From Argyresthia goedartella (Eukaryota; Arthropoda; Insecta; Lepidoptera; Argyresthiidae): a stretch of 64,000 bases of DNA. The stretch covers positions 2,852,001-2,916,000 of the forward strand of contig OX463829.1 of the NCBI GenBank assembly GCA_949825045.1. Reading direction: 5' to 3'. Positions 54,056 through 64,000 of this stretch are shown here, one piece after another (position 1 is the stretch's first letter; each line of letters opens with the position of its first letter). A program made the translations under genes and the position numbers. Under the pieces are notes generated by a model. That model was not told the DNA's origin. It was given only the letters and a program-made list of their open reading frames with translations, and did not search any database.

Positions 54056-54904
54056 ACTAAACCACAACATATACTCACCCAAACTGCTCGGGGCATAAAA
54101 TCACGACATAAATTGTCCTATTTTGTCATTGACAAAACGCAGAATATAAGTTACCTCGGATTTCGTTTCGCAACCGATATTTTGAATTAGCTCGCCGTGA
54201 TCGAAACGGTCCAGGGTTCGATTTGTATTTTTCTATTGCGTTTGTTTTGATTTTTTTAGGGTCGCATCTCCAAAGGACCCTTAAAGGATTACTCAGTTCA
54301 ACTCTTGATGAGAGCCTTTTCCCAAACGGGGTGGCAGAGCCGCAACTGTGGCCACGTTTAGCCAGTTATTCAATACTCAATTTTGCGTGTCAGAGGGCTA
54401 TACCATCGTCGTCGCAGGTAGGGAGATTGAAGATTACCTCACGATGGTTTCCATCACCGAAAAACGAAAGAAAATATAATCTATGTTTATAATGTGCTAG
54501 AGCTTTCATATTTCAAGTGATCGGTTCATTTCCTTCGGTATTTAGTTTGTTGTATTTGTGTTGTAGTTTGGGGCTAGATCAATGTGTGTAAATAGTGTCC
54601 AAGGTATCATTATTACTAGGGTGTTAACTTCCACAGTCTGTCTGTCTGCGAGGAAACGGCCATTTTAGACATCAAAAAGTTAACGTTTGTCTTTGTTTTA
54701 AATAAGTTACTTCGGAACTTGATGCGTTATGTACAGTAAGGAGCGGAATCGGACTGGCTTACATAGGTATTTAATTAGTATGCTAGGCGTCTCAGCTAAA
54801 TCTCTTTCGTATGTATTCATGTTATTTTTACTTAATTTACCCTTATAGGATCTTTCGCCATCCGTCTGTCTGATTGTCTATCTGTCAAGATCATTTTTGT
54901 AAAG
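54056..54904. repeat. Mixed SINE remnants
   Basis: GATTACCTCACGATGGTTTCCATCACCG (about 54433-54461) is an antisense lepidopteran SINE motif. TAGTTTGGGGCTAGATCAAT to GTGTCCAAGG (54566-54603) is the 3' part of SINE S1 on the plus strand. The 89-codon frame at 54223-54492 overlaps this and is not a gene. Confidence 0.5.
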
Positions 54905-55105
54905 AAAATTCAAAATTCAAAATTAATAATTCTTTATTTTTGTCTCTTCTCTACATTGAACCACTGTGGGGGAACGAAGGCGAAGAAACTACCACAGATT
55001 GACTTTTAGATCTCTTTTAAATATAGGTTTTGTTTAACTAGTAACTAGACAACTATTACATATTGTAAATGATATGCAGGAATTTACAAAATTATTAAGC
55101 GTTTT
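54905..55105 (-). mobile_element. CR1-group LINE 3' fragment
   Basis: TCTCTTCTCTACATTGAACC, ACTGTGGGGG and AGATCTCTTTTAAA are complementary to the 3' UTR of the LINE at 1306-5420. An AAAATTCAAAATTCAAAATT tail adjoins. Confidence 0.75.
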
Positions 55106-55984
55106 CTAAGTGCCATGTCACTAATTATGCCACAAATTTGCTGAATTTGCTTTATACTCGCAAGGGAATCAAAACCTTACGTCCCGTTGACCCAGAATCA
55201 TGGGATTTGGCAAGTCATTTCAGAACAAGCAAGAGAAAAAAGACCAAAACCCAAAATTTGTAGTTCCTTCACAAAAAATATTTGATTTGTGCGTAACCCT
55301 CGGTGAGCAAGTCCGACTCGCACTTGGCCAGTTTTTTTAACAAATTCACAAGAACAAATTGAAATCACTGCCTTCAGATTCTGACATATTAATTTATCTG
55401 TCGAAGTTAAGTAGATCCAGTTCGGTTTGTACCTTCGTCAATGTCGCTCACACGAGGCTGTCTCAATATATAGATTGTTAACTCTTTTGGAATTTCGTAG
55501 AAAAATTGGCTCTTTCTGATACTTAATCAGGTATTGTTCGATCCAGACGGTGAAGGTTTGAAGTCGAAGGCCAGAGCTATTTATTAGATTCTCTTCCAGC
55601 GTTTATCTTATTGGTAGGGTGAAAAATGGCGAATCCCTGCAATTTTGGGATTTTTTTTATGTAGTATAAAACAACCTTGTATTAAAATTTGGTTTAGTCT
55701 TTAAAAATTAAGTAAACCTAAGAATAAACCCATCAATGAAAACCAATCTATGAATGATTCCCAAATGCATATCTATATCTATATTTATATCCAAACATGA
55801 TCTACGCTGAGCTGTGGCTGGAAATTGGCACTACAGTGCCACATGAATCTTTTGGCAATTTCATGTAATAGGAAATGATCATTACGAACATGTAATATGT
55901 TCATTAGATCAAGGAGTCATCAAATTTCAAACTTCAAAATATTTATGTCAAAATAGATTTCTACGAACACTTTTTGAACGTCAT
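55106..55984. repeat. Interspersed-repeat end, then unrecognised DNA
   Basis: TGCGTAACCCTCGGTG and AGTCCGACTCGCACTTGGCC (about 55292-55331) close a plus-strand copy of the interspersed repeat. From about 55340 to 55984 nothing is recognised. Confidence 0.55.
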
Positions 55985-56270
55985 TTGAATCTATATAATG
56001 CAAAACAAACAACTAACGCTTCGAAACGTATTACGGCAGCGGAGAAGAAGCGGTGCAAGAAACTCGTACACTGCAACATGGCCTACTTTGCTTTTCTATA
56101 TTTATATTTTTTCTACCGACTAAAAAAAGGAGGAGATTCCCAATTCGTCGTTTTTTTTTCGTGTTTGTTACGCTATTACTCCGTCAATTATGAACCGATT
56201 TTGATGATTTTTATTTTGATTGATAGGTTATACTTCAGAGATGGTCCCATATACATTTTATGAAAAAAGA
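55985..56270 (+). repeat. Dispersed repeat with an AAAAAGGAGGAGATT motif
   Basis: AAAAAAGGAGGAGATTCCCA, then a T run and ACTCCGTCAATTATGAACCG with ATTTTGATGATT: a dispersed lepidopteran repeat. The 92-codon frame over it is judged non-coding. Confidence 0.55.
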
Positions 56271-56486
56271 TTTAACACTTTTTGAAAAAATCAACAAACA
56301 CAAAAACATAAAATATACAGGTGATAACTATTGAATAACCGAGGGTAGTTGGGACGGATCGCGATTTTGAACCTTATGCGTGCATGCTTAGTAATACAAT
56401 TTAAAATCTGTAACGGAAAATTGGCGTTAGTAACTGAGGGGTTAAGGTTCCGTGCAGCAAAAGTTTTGATAAGGACTTTTCATGTA

Positions 56487-56751
56487 TATAAGGTGACTGT
56501 CAAATACCGATCAATACTTTGGGGAATGATGTTGCCCATCATTATGAACAACTTTCCCCAAGAAACATATGGTCGCAAATGAACAAAAATTTTGGGTCTC
56601 CCTTAGTAAATTGAAAACAGCTGATCGGGGCAATGTACTGAAGGAAGTTTTTTTTTTCATTTGCGACCATATGTTTCTTAGGGAAAGTTGTTCATAATGA
56701 TGGCACCATCATTCCCCGAAGTATTGATCGCTAGTTTACAGTCACCTTATA
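56487..56751. mobile_element. Long foldback element with about 95-bp arms
   Basis: Left arm 56487-56582 and right arm 56657-56751 are inverted copies at about 88% by eye, separated by about 75 bp. The ends read TATAAGGTGACTGT. No coding capacity. Confidence 0.85.
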
Positions 56752-56776
56752 TAGACTTCATTCGCATCACGACTCT

Positions 56777-56868
56777 ACAGTGGTCCAATGTAGAGAAGTG
56801 TCAAAAAATGACAATTGCTAAGTATATGTAAATATCTACAGTAATAAAGACATTTGGAATTGGAATTT
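56777..56868 (+). mobile_element. Very short CR1-group LINE 3' end
   Basis: AGTGGTCCAATGTAGAGAAG, then AAGTATATGTAAATATCTAC and a TTGGAATTGGAA tail: the last about 90 bp of the family at 1306-5420. Confidence 0.75.
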
Positions 56869-57373
56869 AGTTTGTTAAGTTGGACATCTGGCTATTGATT
56901 GATCAACATTTGTCAAAATTAGTCATAAATCTAAGTCAGTATCAGAAATCTAAGTATCCAATCAACTATTTCCATTTTCTATTAAAATATCGACCCACTC
57001 AAAGAGGTTGAAGCCAAAGATAACTCTTTGATATCACCGCAAGAAGGCCAGACAACTGATACTTTTTCTCGCGACTCGCCCTGTTTGGGAAAAAGCTGCA
57101 GTTTTTCAGTTTTTCTAGGAAGTACGTGGGGTTCAACTAGAAGTCGTTGTTTTAAGTTTTTAACTTGGGGAGTTATTAAAAAATAGCTCTTGTGTTACAA
57201 ACGTGTACGTGGTTCCTGTGCTGCGCTGGAATAGCAGAGCTCCATAACTCTCTGTCATTAATGTAATCATCTAACCTAGATAATACGCTATTTAACATGA
57301 TGTTTTTTTAACAAAGCCATCCAGGTGCCAAAAGATCCTCGTGGCTCTCTACAACATTTTCATTGTTCAGAAT
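56869..57373. other. No gene recognised
   Basis: No open frame or repeat recognised. Confidence 0.4.
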
Positions 57374-59037
57374 TTTATTTTTTATTTATTTATCTTTATT
57401 ATGGCAACAAACAGTCATACATACAAAGAAAAAATATCAAAATAAACTTACAATCTATTATAGACCTTACAGTGCCGAAAGTACATTTCAACTTATATTA
57501 AACATAAATGAGCTAAAGAGACGCTTAATAGTACAGCAGCAATTGGAATCAGATTGCATCAATTTGAAAAGGTGTATTCATATTAACAATGTATTTGGAC
57601 TTAAAACTACAAAATAAACACTTTAAGTTGAAGCAGCATCACAATATTTTTACAAAAGTTAATTTTTAAAGCTTAAATATTATTTTACATAAAAAGTTTA
57701 TCACTTATTATTACATGTTTTTGAAACGGTTCTCTTGAAAGATATTAGGTTATTATAAAATAAATCCACGTTAGAAAATTCTTTGCTGTAAGTGGTGATT
57801 GAACGAGATATGAAGCTATTTCGAGTGTAATTTTTCTTTAAGTTAGGAGGCACAAGTGCAACATTATTTTTATTTCGCGTAGTGCGAATGGGCATGCGTA
57901 TTCTTGTTACAAAATTAATTTTAGATAAAAGTGTTGGCGAATCGATTAAGTTGTTTAAGATTTTGAATAGAAAGGACATATCAATGAGTTTACGGCGGTT
58001 TAATAACGATGTTAAGTTTTAATAATTTAGTGAATTTTCATATGAATCTAAACGATGGCAACGGTAGTTTAACAGTTTAACAAACTTCTTTTGTACTCTT
58101 TCAATACGATTGATATGAATCTGATAAGAAGGGTTCCATACTACACTGGAAAACTCTAATATAGACCTAACAAACGAATTATATAGAAGTTTAAGAGTAC
58201 TTATCTTTTTAAGGGGTTTACTGATTCTTGTGATAAACCCAAGGTCTTTGAAGGCTCTGTTTAGTATATTGTCTATGTGTAGATTAAATGAAACCTTGCT
58301 ATCCATCATAACACCAAGATCACGAATGCTGCTAACACGCACAAGTTTTAAATTATTTATTGTATAGTCAAACATAATAGGTTTCTTTTTTCGAGTGTAA
58401 GTTATAACAAAACACTTCTCAACATTAAGAAAGAGTTGGTTGGTATTACAGTAATCTAATAATGAGTTGAGATCGCGTGGGATACCCATGCTGTCTTCAA
58501 TACTGGAAACTTTTCTGAACAACTTAGTGTCGTCAGCATAGAGTAAGTGATCAGAGTTACCAATGATCTCACCTAAATCATTTATATACAGCGTGAACAG
58601 CAAGGGTCCTAAGTGTGAGCCTTGTGGAACCCCTGAAGGGATGTGCAAGAACCTAGAACAATACCCCTTCAGACATACTGCCTGACTTCTATTCCGTATG
58701 TAGGATTCTATCCATCTTAATAGGTTGCCGTGTACACCGGCCCTCATAAGCTTTACCATAAGCAAATCGTGGTTAATTTTATCGAACGCTTTGGAGAAGT
58801 CGGTGTACACGACATCCACCTGTAGGTTACTGTCCATGGCATTAAGAAGATAATCAGAGAAAACAACCATATTTGAGTCAACACTACGAGCCTTTACGAA
58901 TCCATGCTGGTTTTCAGATAGTTCTTGTTTTACAGCACTAGATATTTGAGTTGTAACAATTTGCTCAATGATTTTACCAAAAGTGCATAGTTTCGAAATA
59001 GGGCGATATTGTGTTACATCATTACTTTGAGAAGTTA
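57374..59037 (-). mobile_element. 5'-truncated LINE (CR1 superfamily), minus strand
   Basis: RT domain to 3' UTR with an AATAAATAAATAAAA tail (57374-57400). The truncation is at 59037, within the block that precedes RT motif A. The 63.1-kb element belongs to the same type. Confidence 0.8.
57701..59034 (-). pseudogene. LINE reverse transcriptase, one nonsense codon
   Basis: Minus-strand frame, open upstream of the first ATG. Blocks in order: YRPISKLCTFGKIIEQI, ENQHGFVKARSVDSN, VDVVYTDFSKAFDKINHDLL (motif A), PSGVPQGSHLGPLLFTLYIN (B), LLYADDTKLFRK (C), LFLNVEKCFVITYTRKKKP (D), IRDLGVMMDSKVSFNLHI (thumb), LEFSSVVWNP and a basic tail. A TAA at 58019-58021 (after ENSLNY) interrupts the frame, which continues in phase to 57701 (NRRKLIDMSFLFKILN). 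The catalytic aspartates are intact. The endonuclease is missing through 5' truncation. Confidence 0.85.
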
Positions 59038-59890
59038 TTCATGTAGAAAAAAGCTGATACAAGAGATTTGTCGAAAAAGCCCCGCGCGAAACGTTCTTTG
59101 TATGTACTTTGTACAACTACTTATCAAAAATATCACACAAGCAGCGTTCGTTAAAATTTGCATATGAAATTACAATTTTCGCACCCTATACGAATATTAT
59201 TAAATTTATGAATGTTCCCAGCGGCGAACGTTCTCACAGAGGGTATGAGATACCCGCTGAAAGAATGTATGTTCCTCATTAAGGCCTAATTACGAAAAAG
59301 GTTTGCTGACATGAATAATTTGAAGCGGTTTTTTCGTGTTACTTTTATGGGCGCATTTGTGATGACGTGATTGAATTAAATCGAGCACGTTGTTGAGACC
59401 GTTATACATAGTACTGTAACAAAAAGTACTACCTACTCTTATACAATTGGTTCATTGTTACTTAGTAAGCTGTTATTTCAACGGTACCAAACTGACAGAA
59501 TTAATTTAAGTCTAGACAAAGTTTGTAATAAAATAATTTAATTTAAGTTAGAGCAGATGTAGCAGAAATGAATCTTTGAAGGTTAATTAATTATATTGTT
59601 GTTTTAGTAAAATAGTTTGATCAGTAGCGCCTCTGCCAAAAGTAGAAAAACTCGTGACGCGTGTTTTGCTATTTTGTTTAAATCTGAGATTTATTGTAGT
59701 TTAGCCTAATTTTTGAAGCCTTCAGAGGCCGCAGACATTTAGTAAAATGACTGCGAACAAATGGCTCCCGCTTGTAAAAAGATAAATAACTCAATTTGTC
59801 TGCGACATCTCCACTACTCGACAAAACCACTTGTTGCGATGGTAACCTGTTGGTTGAGTAATATATCATTCAATATTTTGCATCATCATT
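59038..59890. other. No gene recognised
   Basis: AT-rich sequence without a recognised element. Confidence 0.4.
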
Positions 59891-59894
59891 ATTG

Positions 59895-60085
59895 GTACGA
59901 CCTCTATGGCATAGTGGGCAATGTTCTGCCACACAAATGAGAGGTCTCGGGTTTGAATCCCCGGCCGGGGAAAAAAAAGCAGGTGTTTTATGTTTGTATG
60001 TTTCTGGTTCACACGACACAGGGTATCTCAGTGTGGGGCCAGAAGTAACATTTGTGCGTCTCAGATGTTATATGGTCAGCCACAG
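59895..60085 (+). repeat. tRNA-SINE, family S3
   Basis: A-box TGGCATAGTGGG, B-box-like GGTTTGAATCC, then an A run and TGTTTCTGGTTCACACGACA; paired with 48938-49115. Confidence 0.8.
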
Positions 60086-60099
60086 TCAAGATTCCCTAG

Positions 60100-60735
60100 T
60101 TATTTTTTAGGATTCCGTTTCTCAAAAGTAGGAACCCTCATAGGATTTCCGTCTGTCCGTCCCTGTCACAGCCACTTTTCTTAGGAACTATTAGAGATAG
60201 AGTCTTGAAATCTTCTGCAAAAATACTTGTTCTCGTTACCGCAACATAATATAAGCCTAATATAAAAAAATACTGCCTGCAAATAAGTGGAGGGGGTAAA
60301 GTGGCAAAACGAAAAAAATATACATCATTTTACATGAATATGTAGGCTATCGTTGAGCTAGGCTACGCTATATAAAATAAAAATAAAAGTTTTTTTGATA
60401 ACTTCAGAAGTGATGGTCAAAAAAGTGCAAAAAGTTACCATTCCCAGAGTCTAACATTATGGAAAAAATACAGTACTTAAGCCAACGATTACAGGAAAAC
60501 CTACACGGAATTGCCAAGGTTTTTTGTTTATCTGTAGAACACATACAAACTTATAAATGCATCTGATTACGTACATGGAGTATGAAAGTAACCGCACCAA
60601 TAACTTATACGTAAGCAACATTTTGCTATGTAAAATCCAAAGTATTCACTCCATACCATCCCTACCATTGTACATTGGTACGGAACCCTTCGTGCGCGAG
60701 GCCGACTCGCACTTGATCTGTTTTTATTTTTCTAG
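60100..60735 (+). repeat. Interspersed lepidopteran repeat, long copy
   Basis: Starts GGATTCCGTTTCTCAAAAGTAGG with CCGTCTGTCCGTCC and ends GGTACGGAACCCTTCGTGCG and GAGGCCGACTCGCACTTGA. It contains ACAAACTTATAAATGCATC, shared with 16.9 kb. Confidence 0.75.
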
Positions 60736-60804
60736 CAGTTATATGGTAGTACGTTTAACATAAATAAAGATACTTATAGAGAAAAGCTTTCTTTCTGGTC
60801 TAGT

Positions 60805-61085
60805 GGAAGAGCTCCTTTGCCTAGTGGGTTGTAAGCTTGCTTCTCAAAGAGGAGGTGCGGGTTCGAATCCTGACCATGCACCAATGAGATTAGTAATTTA
60901 TCTTAAGTACAATATGAGGACGTTGAAACAGTCATGGAAAACATCGTGAGGACAACTTCATTACTCCAAGGCTACGGCGATGGGCTAGCCCCCTGTCACG
61001 TAAAATGGAGATTTGGTTTAAAGTGGATACAATCGTGCCTTTGCCACCCCGTGGGAAAATCCATATGCTAGGTTATGTTATGTTA
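60805..61085 (+). repeat. tRNA-SINE, family S2
   Basis: GCCTAGTGGGTTGTAAGCTTG, B-box GGTTCGAATCC, GGAAAACATCGTGAGGA, GGCGATGGGCTAGCCCCCTG, tail GTTATGTTATGTTA. It matches 37408-37695. Confidence 0.8.
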
Positions 61086-61632
61086 ACGATACCACTTTTG
61101 GCATTTTTCTGGTGATTTTGAAAGCTGATGAATTGGTGATAGATAGACTCTGTGTGGCTTGCTCCTTAACTTTACTCCTTTTACAGTTTACTAATTGTCA
61201 CTATCTTTTGGTTTCAGGTAAGCTTAGTATGTCGTCGTCGCTACCCTCGTCAGAACTAATTATGATTGACTTCGAGAATGCTGATTGGTATGGAAATTAC
61301 AAACTTCTGTCGAATGCCTGTTGGTAGAATGCATATTCGTAAATGTCTACGAATAATGGTTATCGAATCTGGTCAAATGCTTGTAGAACATTTTCGGTCT
61401 GTATTTTTTCAAGAGATCTATAAAATCACAAAGCCATATTCACAGATTTGTGAGTTACTGTTAGTTCAATCATTTTTATAGAACACGGTGTAACTTATGT
61501 TGACTAGAAATTATGCTGCAGTATCACCTGAAATCTGCAGAATAGCCAAAAACGTCACAAAACAACTTACCCTGCTTGTAAACGGAGCTACCGGAAAGAA
61601 AATGAACCGGTTAGTAACTCAGGATACATACT
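61086..61632. other. No gene recognised
   Basis: Two overlapping 71-codon frames (61112-61481) show no family signature. Confidence 0.4.
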
Positions 61633-61888
61633 GAATGAATAATGATACCTTGGACACTATTTACACGCATTGATCTAGCCCCAAACTAGAATTCCCTGTA
61701 TCTTGTAGACAACGATAAACATACTTATATAAATAAATATAATACTTAGATAGCTAAACAACCATGACTAGGGTAAAAAAATCCGTTCTCATCAAAAAAA
61801 AAATTGCTCCCACCGGGACTCGAACCCGGGACTCTTGGCTTCTTAGACAGGGTCACTGCCGACTCGGCCATTCGTGTCGTCAAATCAC
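61633..61888 (-). repeat. tRNA-derived SINE, family S1
   Basis: Minus strand: A-box TGGCCGAGTCGG, B-box GGTTCGAGTCC, tail region with ATTGATCTAGCCCCAAACTA on the plus strand. It is full length. Confidence 0.85.
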
Positions 61889-62740
61889 AGACGAGCCTTA
61901 AACATGTGCTTAACCAGTAGTGGCCTTTGTGGTGATCCTCATGGTTACTCAGGCAGTGACTCAAAGTAAATTCTAGTAAATCATTCGCCTTACTGATTGA
62001 GCGAGCGAGCGCGTAGCACAACAAAGCATCTCCGTTTCAGCTTCGGCAAAAATGATTTCATATATATGTTTTATTTCTGGCTTTTCGGGTGGTTCTCCTA
62101 AGGTCGTATTTCTGAACCGATTGTCGTGAATTGCTTTTTTAAATTAAATTTCTTGATTTGTTTCAAAATGGCAGGGTTACAAAGTTATTTGTGCGGCTTC
62201 TTTCATGCACTTTATACATAACCAGGTGCATTTATAAGTATTTATGTGGTATTTAAAGAAAATGCAGTCAGCTTATTTGTTTTTACAATAATTCCAAGGG
62301 TCGGGGGAGTCAAGAGGTATTAATGAAAAAAAACACAAATTATCTGTGTCGCTCGCGAGGGATACAGCCCACTAAGCAACTAGTTAGTTTATCTTCAGCA
62401 GCTACTATGCTCGGTGCATATCGCCTTAGAGTTATCACAGTTTCATGAACTTTCCTATTTCGTAAGTCAGGTTAATGAGTCCAGGCTAACGGTCCGGCTA
62501 GTGACGTTATGTGGCTTGGATGAACAACGGTAGACACACAATGCTAAGCTCACACAACGTCCAAGCAGCCGCAACTGTTGCATCGCCTGTGGGGATGCGG
62601 GTTTACATAGGTTAGGCTGTGTAACAGGCGAAAAGAGAGTTTGATGTATAATTAGGTATTTAAATTAGTTTTGGTAAGGTATTATTAACCGAGTTAATTA
62701 ACATTTATTGCTCGTATAAGTTTATTAATCATTGTAGAAA
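61889..62740. repeat. Mostly unrecognised; weak interspersed-repeat similarity
   Basis: 62150-62280 (AAAGTTATTTGTGCGGCT, ACATAACCAGGTGCATT) resembles the body of the repeat at 49.35-49.43 kb, antisense. Nothing else is recognised. Confidence 0.5.
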
Positions 62741-62749
62741 ACATAATTT

Positions 62750-63020
62750 ACAATTCGATTAATCTGCAGGAAGCTTCGTCAATAACTTAAAACAAAACTT
62801 AAACACTTGCTAAACTAAAATAAGATAGGTATACAATAAGGACTATAAATTAACTAAATAATACCACCCCAGAACACCTCCCTACCAAAGGTCCCCATGA
62901 CACTAGCGGCATTGCACCGCTGCACTGCCAAGGAGATCCTCTGCACGAGGAATGCCCCGGAGCGGTAGTCATAACCACCTTCACGCAGCCGGCGCCCCAA
63001 CTCCTTTATAAAAGCTAAGA
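62750..63020 (-). mobile_element. Retroelement C-terminal fragment, antisense (second copy)
   Basis: Minus strand reads ELGRRLREGGYDYRSGAFLV then QRISLAVQRCNAASVMGTFG and a 3' UTR; homologous to 45331-45657. 5'-truncated. Confidence 0.75.
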
Positions 63021-63049
63021 TAAGCTTTGGTAAGTCTTACCAAAGCTTA
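63021..63049. repeat. 14-bp perfect palindrome, 1-nt loop
   Basis: TAAGCTTTGGTAAG, T, CTTACCAAAGCTTA. It directly abuts the truncated 5' end of the retroelement fragment. Confidence 0.9.
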
Positions 63050-63143
63050 GCGTCACGTAGCTTAATATATTTTAACCAATAATTACTGTTGTGTAACCAG
63101 TACACACTCTCCACATCTCCGCAATAGGAAATCTGTATTAGAA

Positions 63144-63992
63144 TTGCTAAGAACTACCTACAAACTTACTAAATTATTAAGCAGTCTGACTCAGATATTT
63201 CATACATTATTTATTCCTGTAGATTTGGATCGTCTGACACACTACTATGATATAAATAGAATTAATGTCAATGCCTCGAAATGCAACACCATCAGCTTCA
63301 CAAGAAGAAACCAGCCCATTTCGCACAGCTATCATCTCAACAATATCCCTATTCCGAGAGTTCACTCCATACGCGACTTGGGGGTGATTCTTGATGATAA
63401 GCTGACATTCGAGGAGCATGTAGAGGCAATAACTAGCAAAGCTTTTAGAAACTTAGGGTTTATTTTAAGAGTCACCAAACCTTTTTCAGACATGGGATGT
63501 GTTCGAATACTTTACTGTGCATATGTGAGAAGTGTCCTTGAATATTGCAGTACTTCTTGGAATCCACAGTATGGCGTCTACGTGGACAAAGTAGAACGCA
63601 TTCAAAAGAAGTTTTTAAAACAACTTAACTTCCGTGACAGATTTTCAAGCGAAGGATACGAGAACTCTTGCCAACACCACGGTTTCGAGAGCCTCGAGAA
63701 CCGTCGGAAGATGCTTGATATGATGCTCCTCTATAACGTCTGTCGCGGAGGTGTCGATTGCCCTGACCTCGTTAACTCATTACTTAAACTGGATGTACCG
63801 TCTATTCGCACTCGCCACTCTGCAAACAAACTCTTCCATATTCCCTTCGCACGCACAAACTACGCAGCTAACTCAATCAGCTGCAGGCTGCCCCGCACTT
63901 ACAACAAGTACTTTGCCGACCCGGACATTTTTCATCTATCAAAGCCGCTCTTCAAAAAACGGATTATGTCGTTGCTTAAGGAACAAAGGTAA
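63144..63992 (+). pseudogene. 5'-truncated LINE RT C-terminal region
   Basis: The frame is open to a TAA at 63990-63992. Recognisable from about 63225: LTHYYDINRINVNASKCNTI (block D), HSIRDLGVILDDKLTFEEHV (thumb), AYVRSVLEYCSTSWNPQYGV, VERIQKKFLKQLNFRDR, and a basic C-terminus ending KKRIMSLLKEQR. Motifs A-C are missing, so this is the tail of an RT of the same type as 57701-59034, related but not the same family. The first about 25 codons are flank. The element's 3' UTR probably continues beyond the window. Confidence 0.8.
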
Positions 63993-64000
63993 GCCTGCCT

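Noticed and set aside
55985..56263. 92-codon ORF with a basic segment
   Set aside because: Covers a known type of dispersed repeat with T-runs; the frame is accidental.

Overview
The window is an AT-rich insect sequence, most likely from a moth or butterfly (Lepidoptera). The evidence is its repeat content: BEL/Pao LTR elements, Jockey- and CR1-group LINEs, tRNA-derived SINEs, Tc1/mariner-type foldback MITEs, piggyBac- and Harbinger-like remnants, and many copies of a short repeat ending in GACTCGCACTTG that is typical of lepidopteran genomes. I found no convincing host gene, rRNA or functional tRNA. Almost everything recognisable is mobile DNA, much of it nested.

Layout. 1-7.3 kb: a CR1-group LINE (endonuclease plus reverse transcriptase, inactivated) carrying two younger LINE-end insertions, then a decayed RT remnant. 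7.3-16.8 kb: a Jockey-type LINE split by BEL-1, an LTR element with near-identical 522-bp LTRs and a 5-bp target duplication. 17-19.9 kb: a foldback MITE and an inactivated Tc1-like transposon on the minus strand. 19.9-37.3 kb: a tandem duplication of a roughly 3.85-kb unit (interspersed repeat plus a Harbinger-like DNA transposon). The first copy holds a second BEL element (BEL-2) and the second copy holds a LINE of the restriction-like-endonuclease type. 37.3-40 kb: a tRNA-SINE and a DIRS-like tyrosine-recombinase retroelement remnant, itself interrupted by a LINE end that is interrupted by a further repeat. 40-45 kb: an RTE fragment, a deleted piggyBac-like element, a SINE split by a LINE, and foldback elements. 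45.2-48.1 kb: a decayed CR1-group LINE with two insertions. 48-64 kb: scattered SINEs, LINE ends and interspersed repeats, and two 5'-truncated LINEs (57.4-59.0 kb minus strand; 63.1-64.0 kb plus strand).

The most notable points are these. Both BEL elements have lost reverse transcriptase but keep gag, protease sequence and the integrase C-terminal half. In BEL-1 the deletions leave one open frame. In both elements gag and pol share a frame and are separated by a single UAG codon, and both have the same small stem-loop just before the 3' LTR. The tandem duplication has a breakpoint exactly at a transposon terminus. I found no sign of a new cellular system; what is unusual here concerns mobile-element structure.
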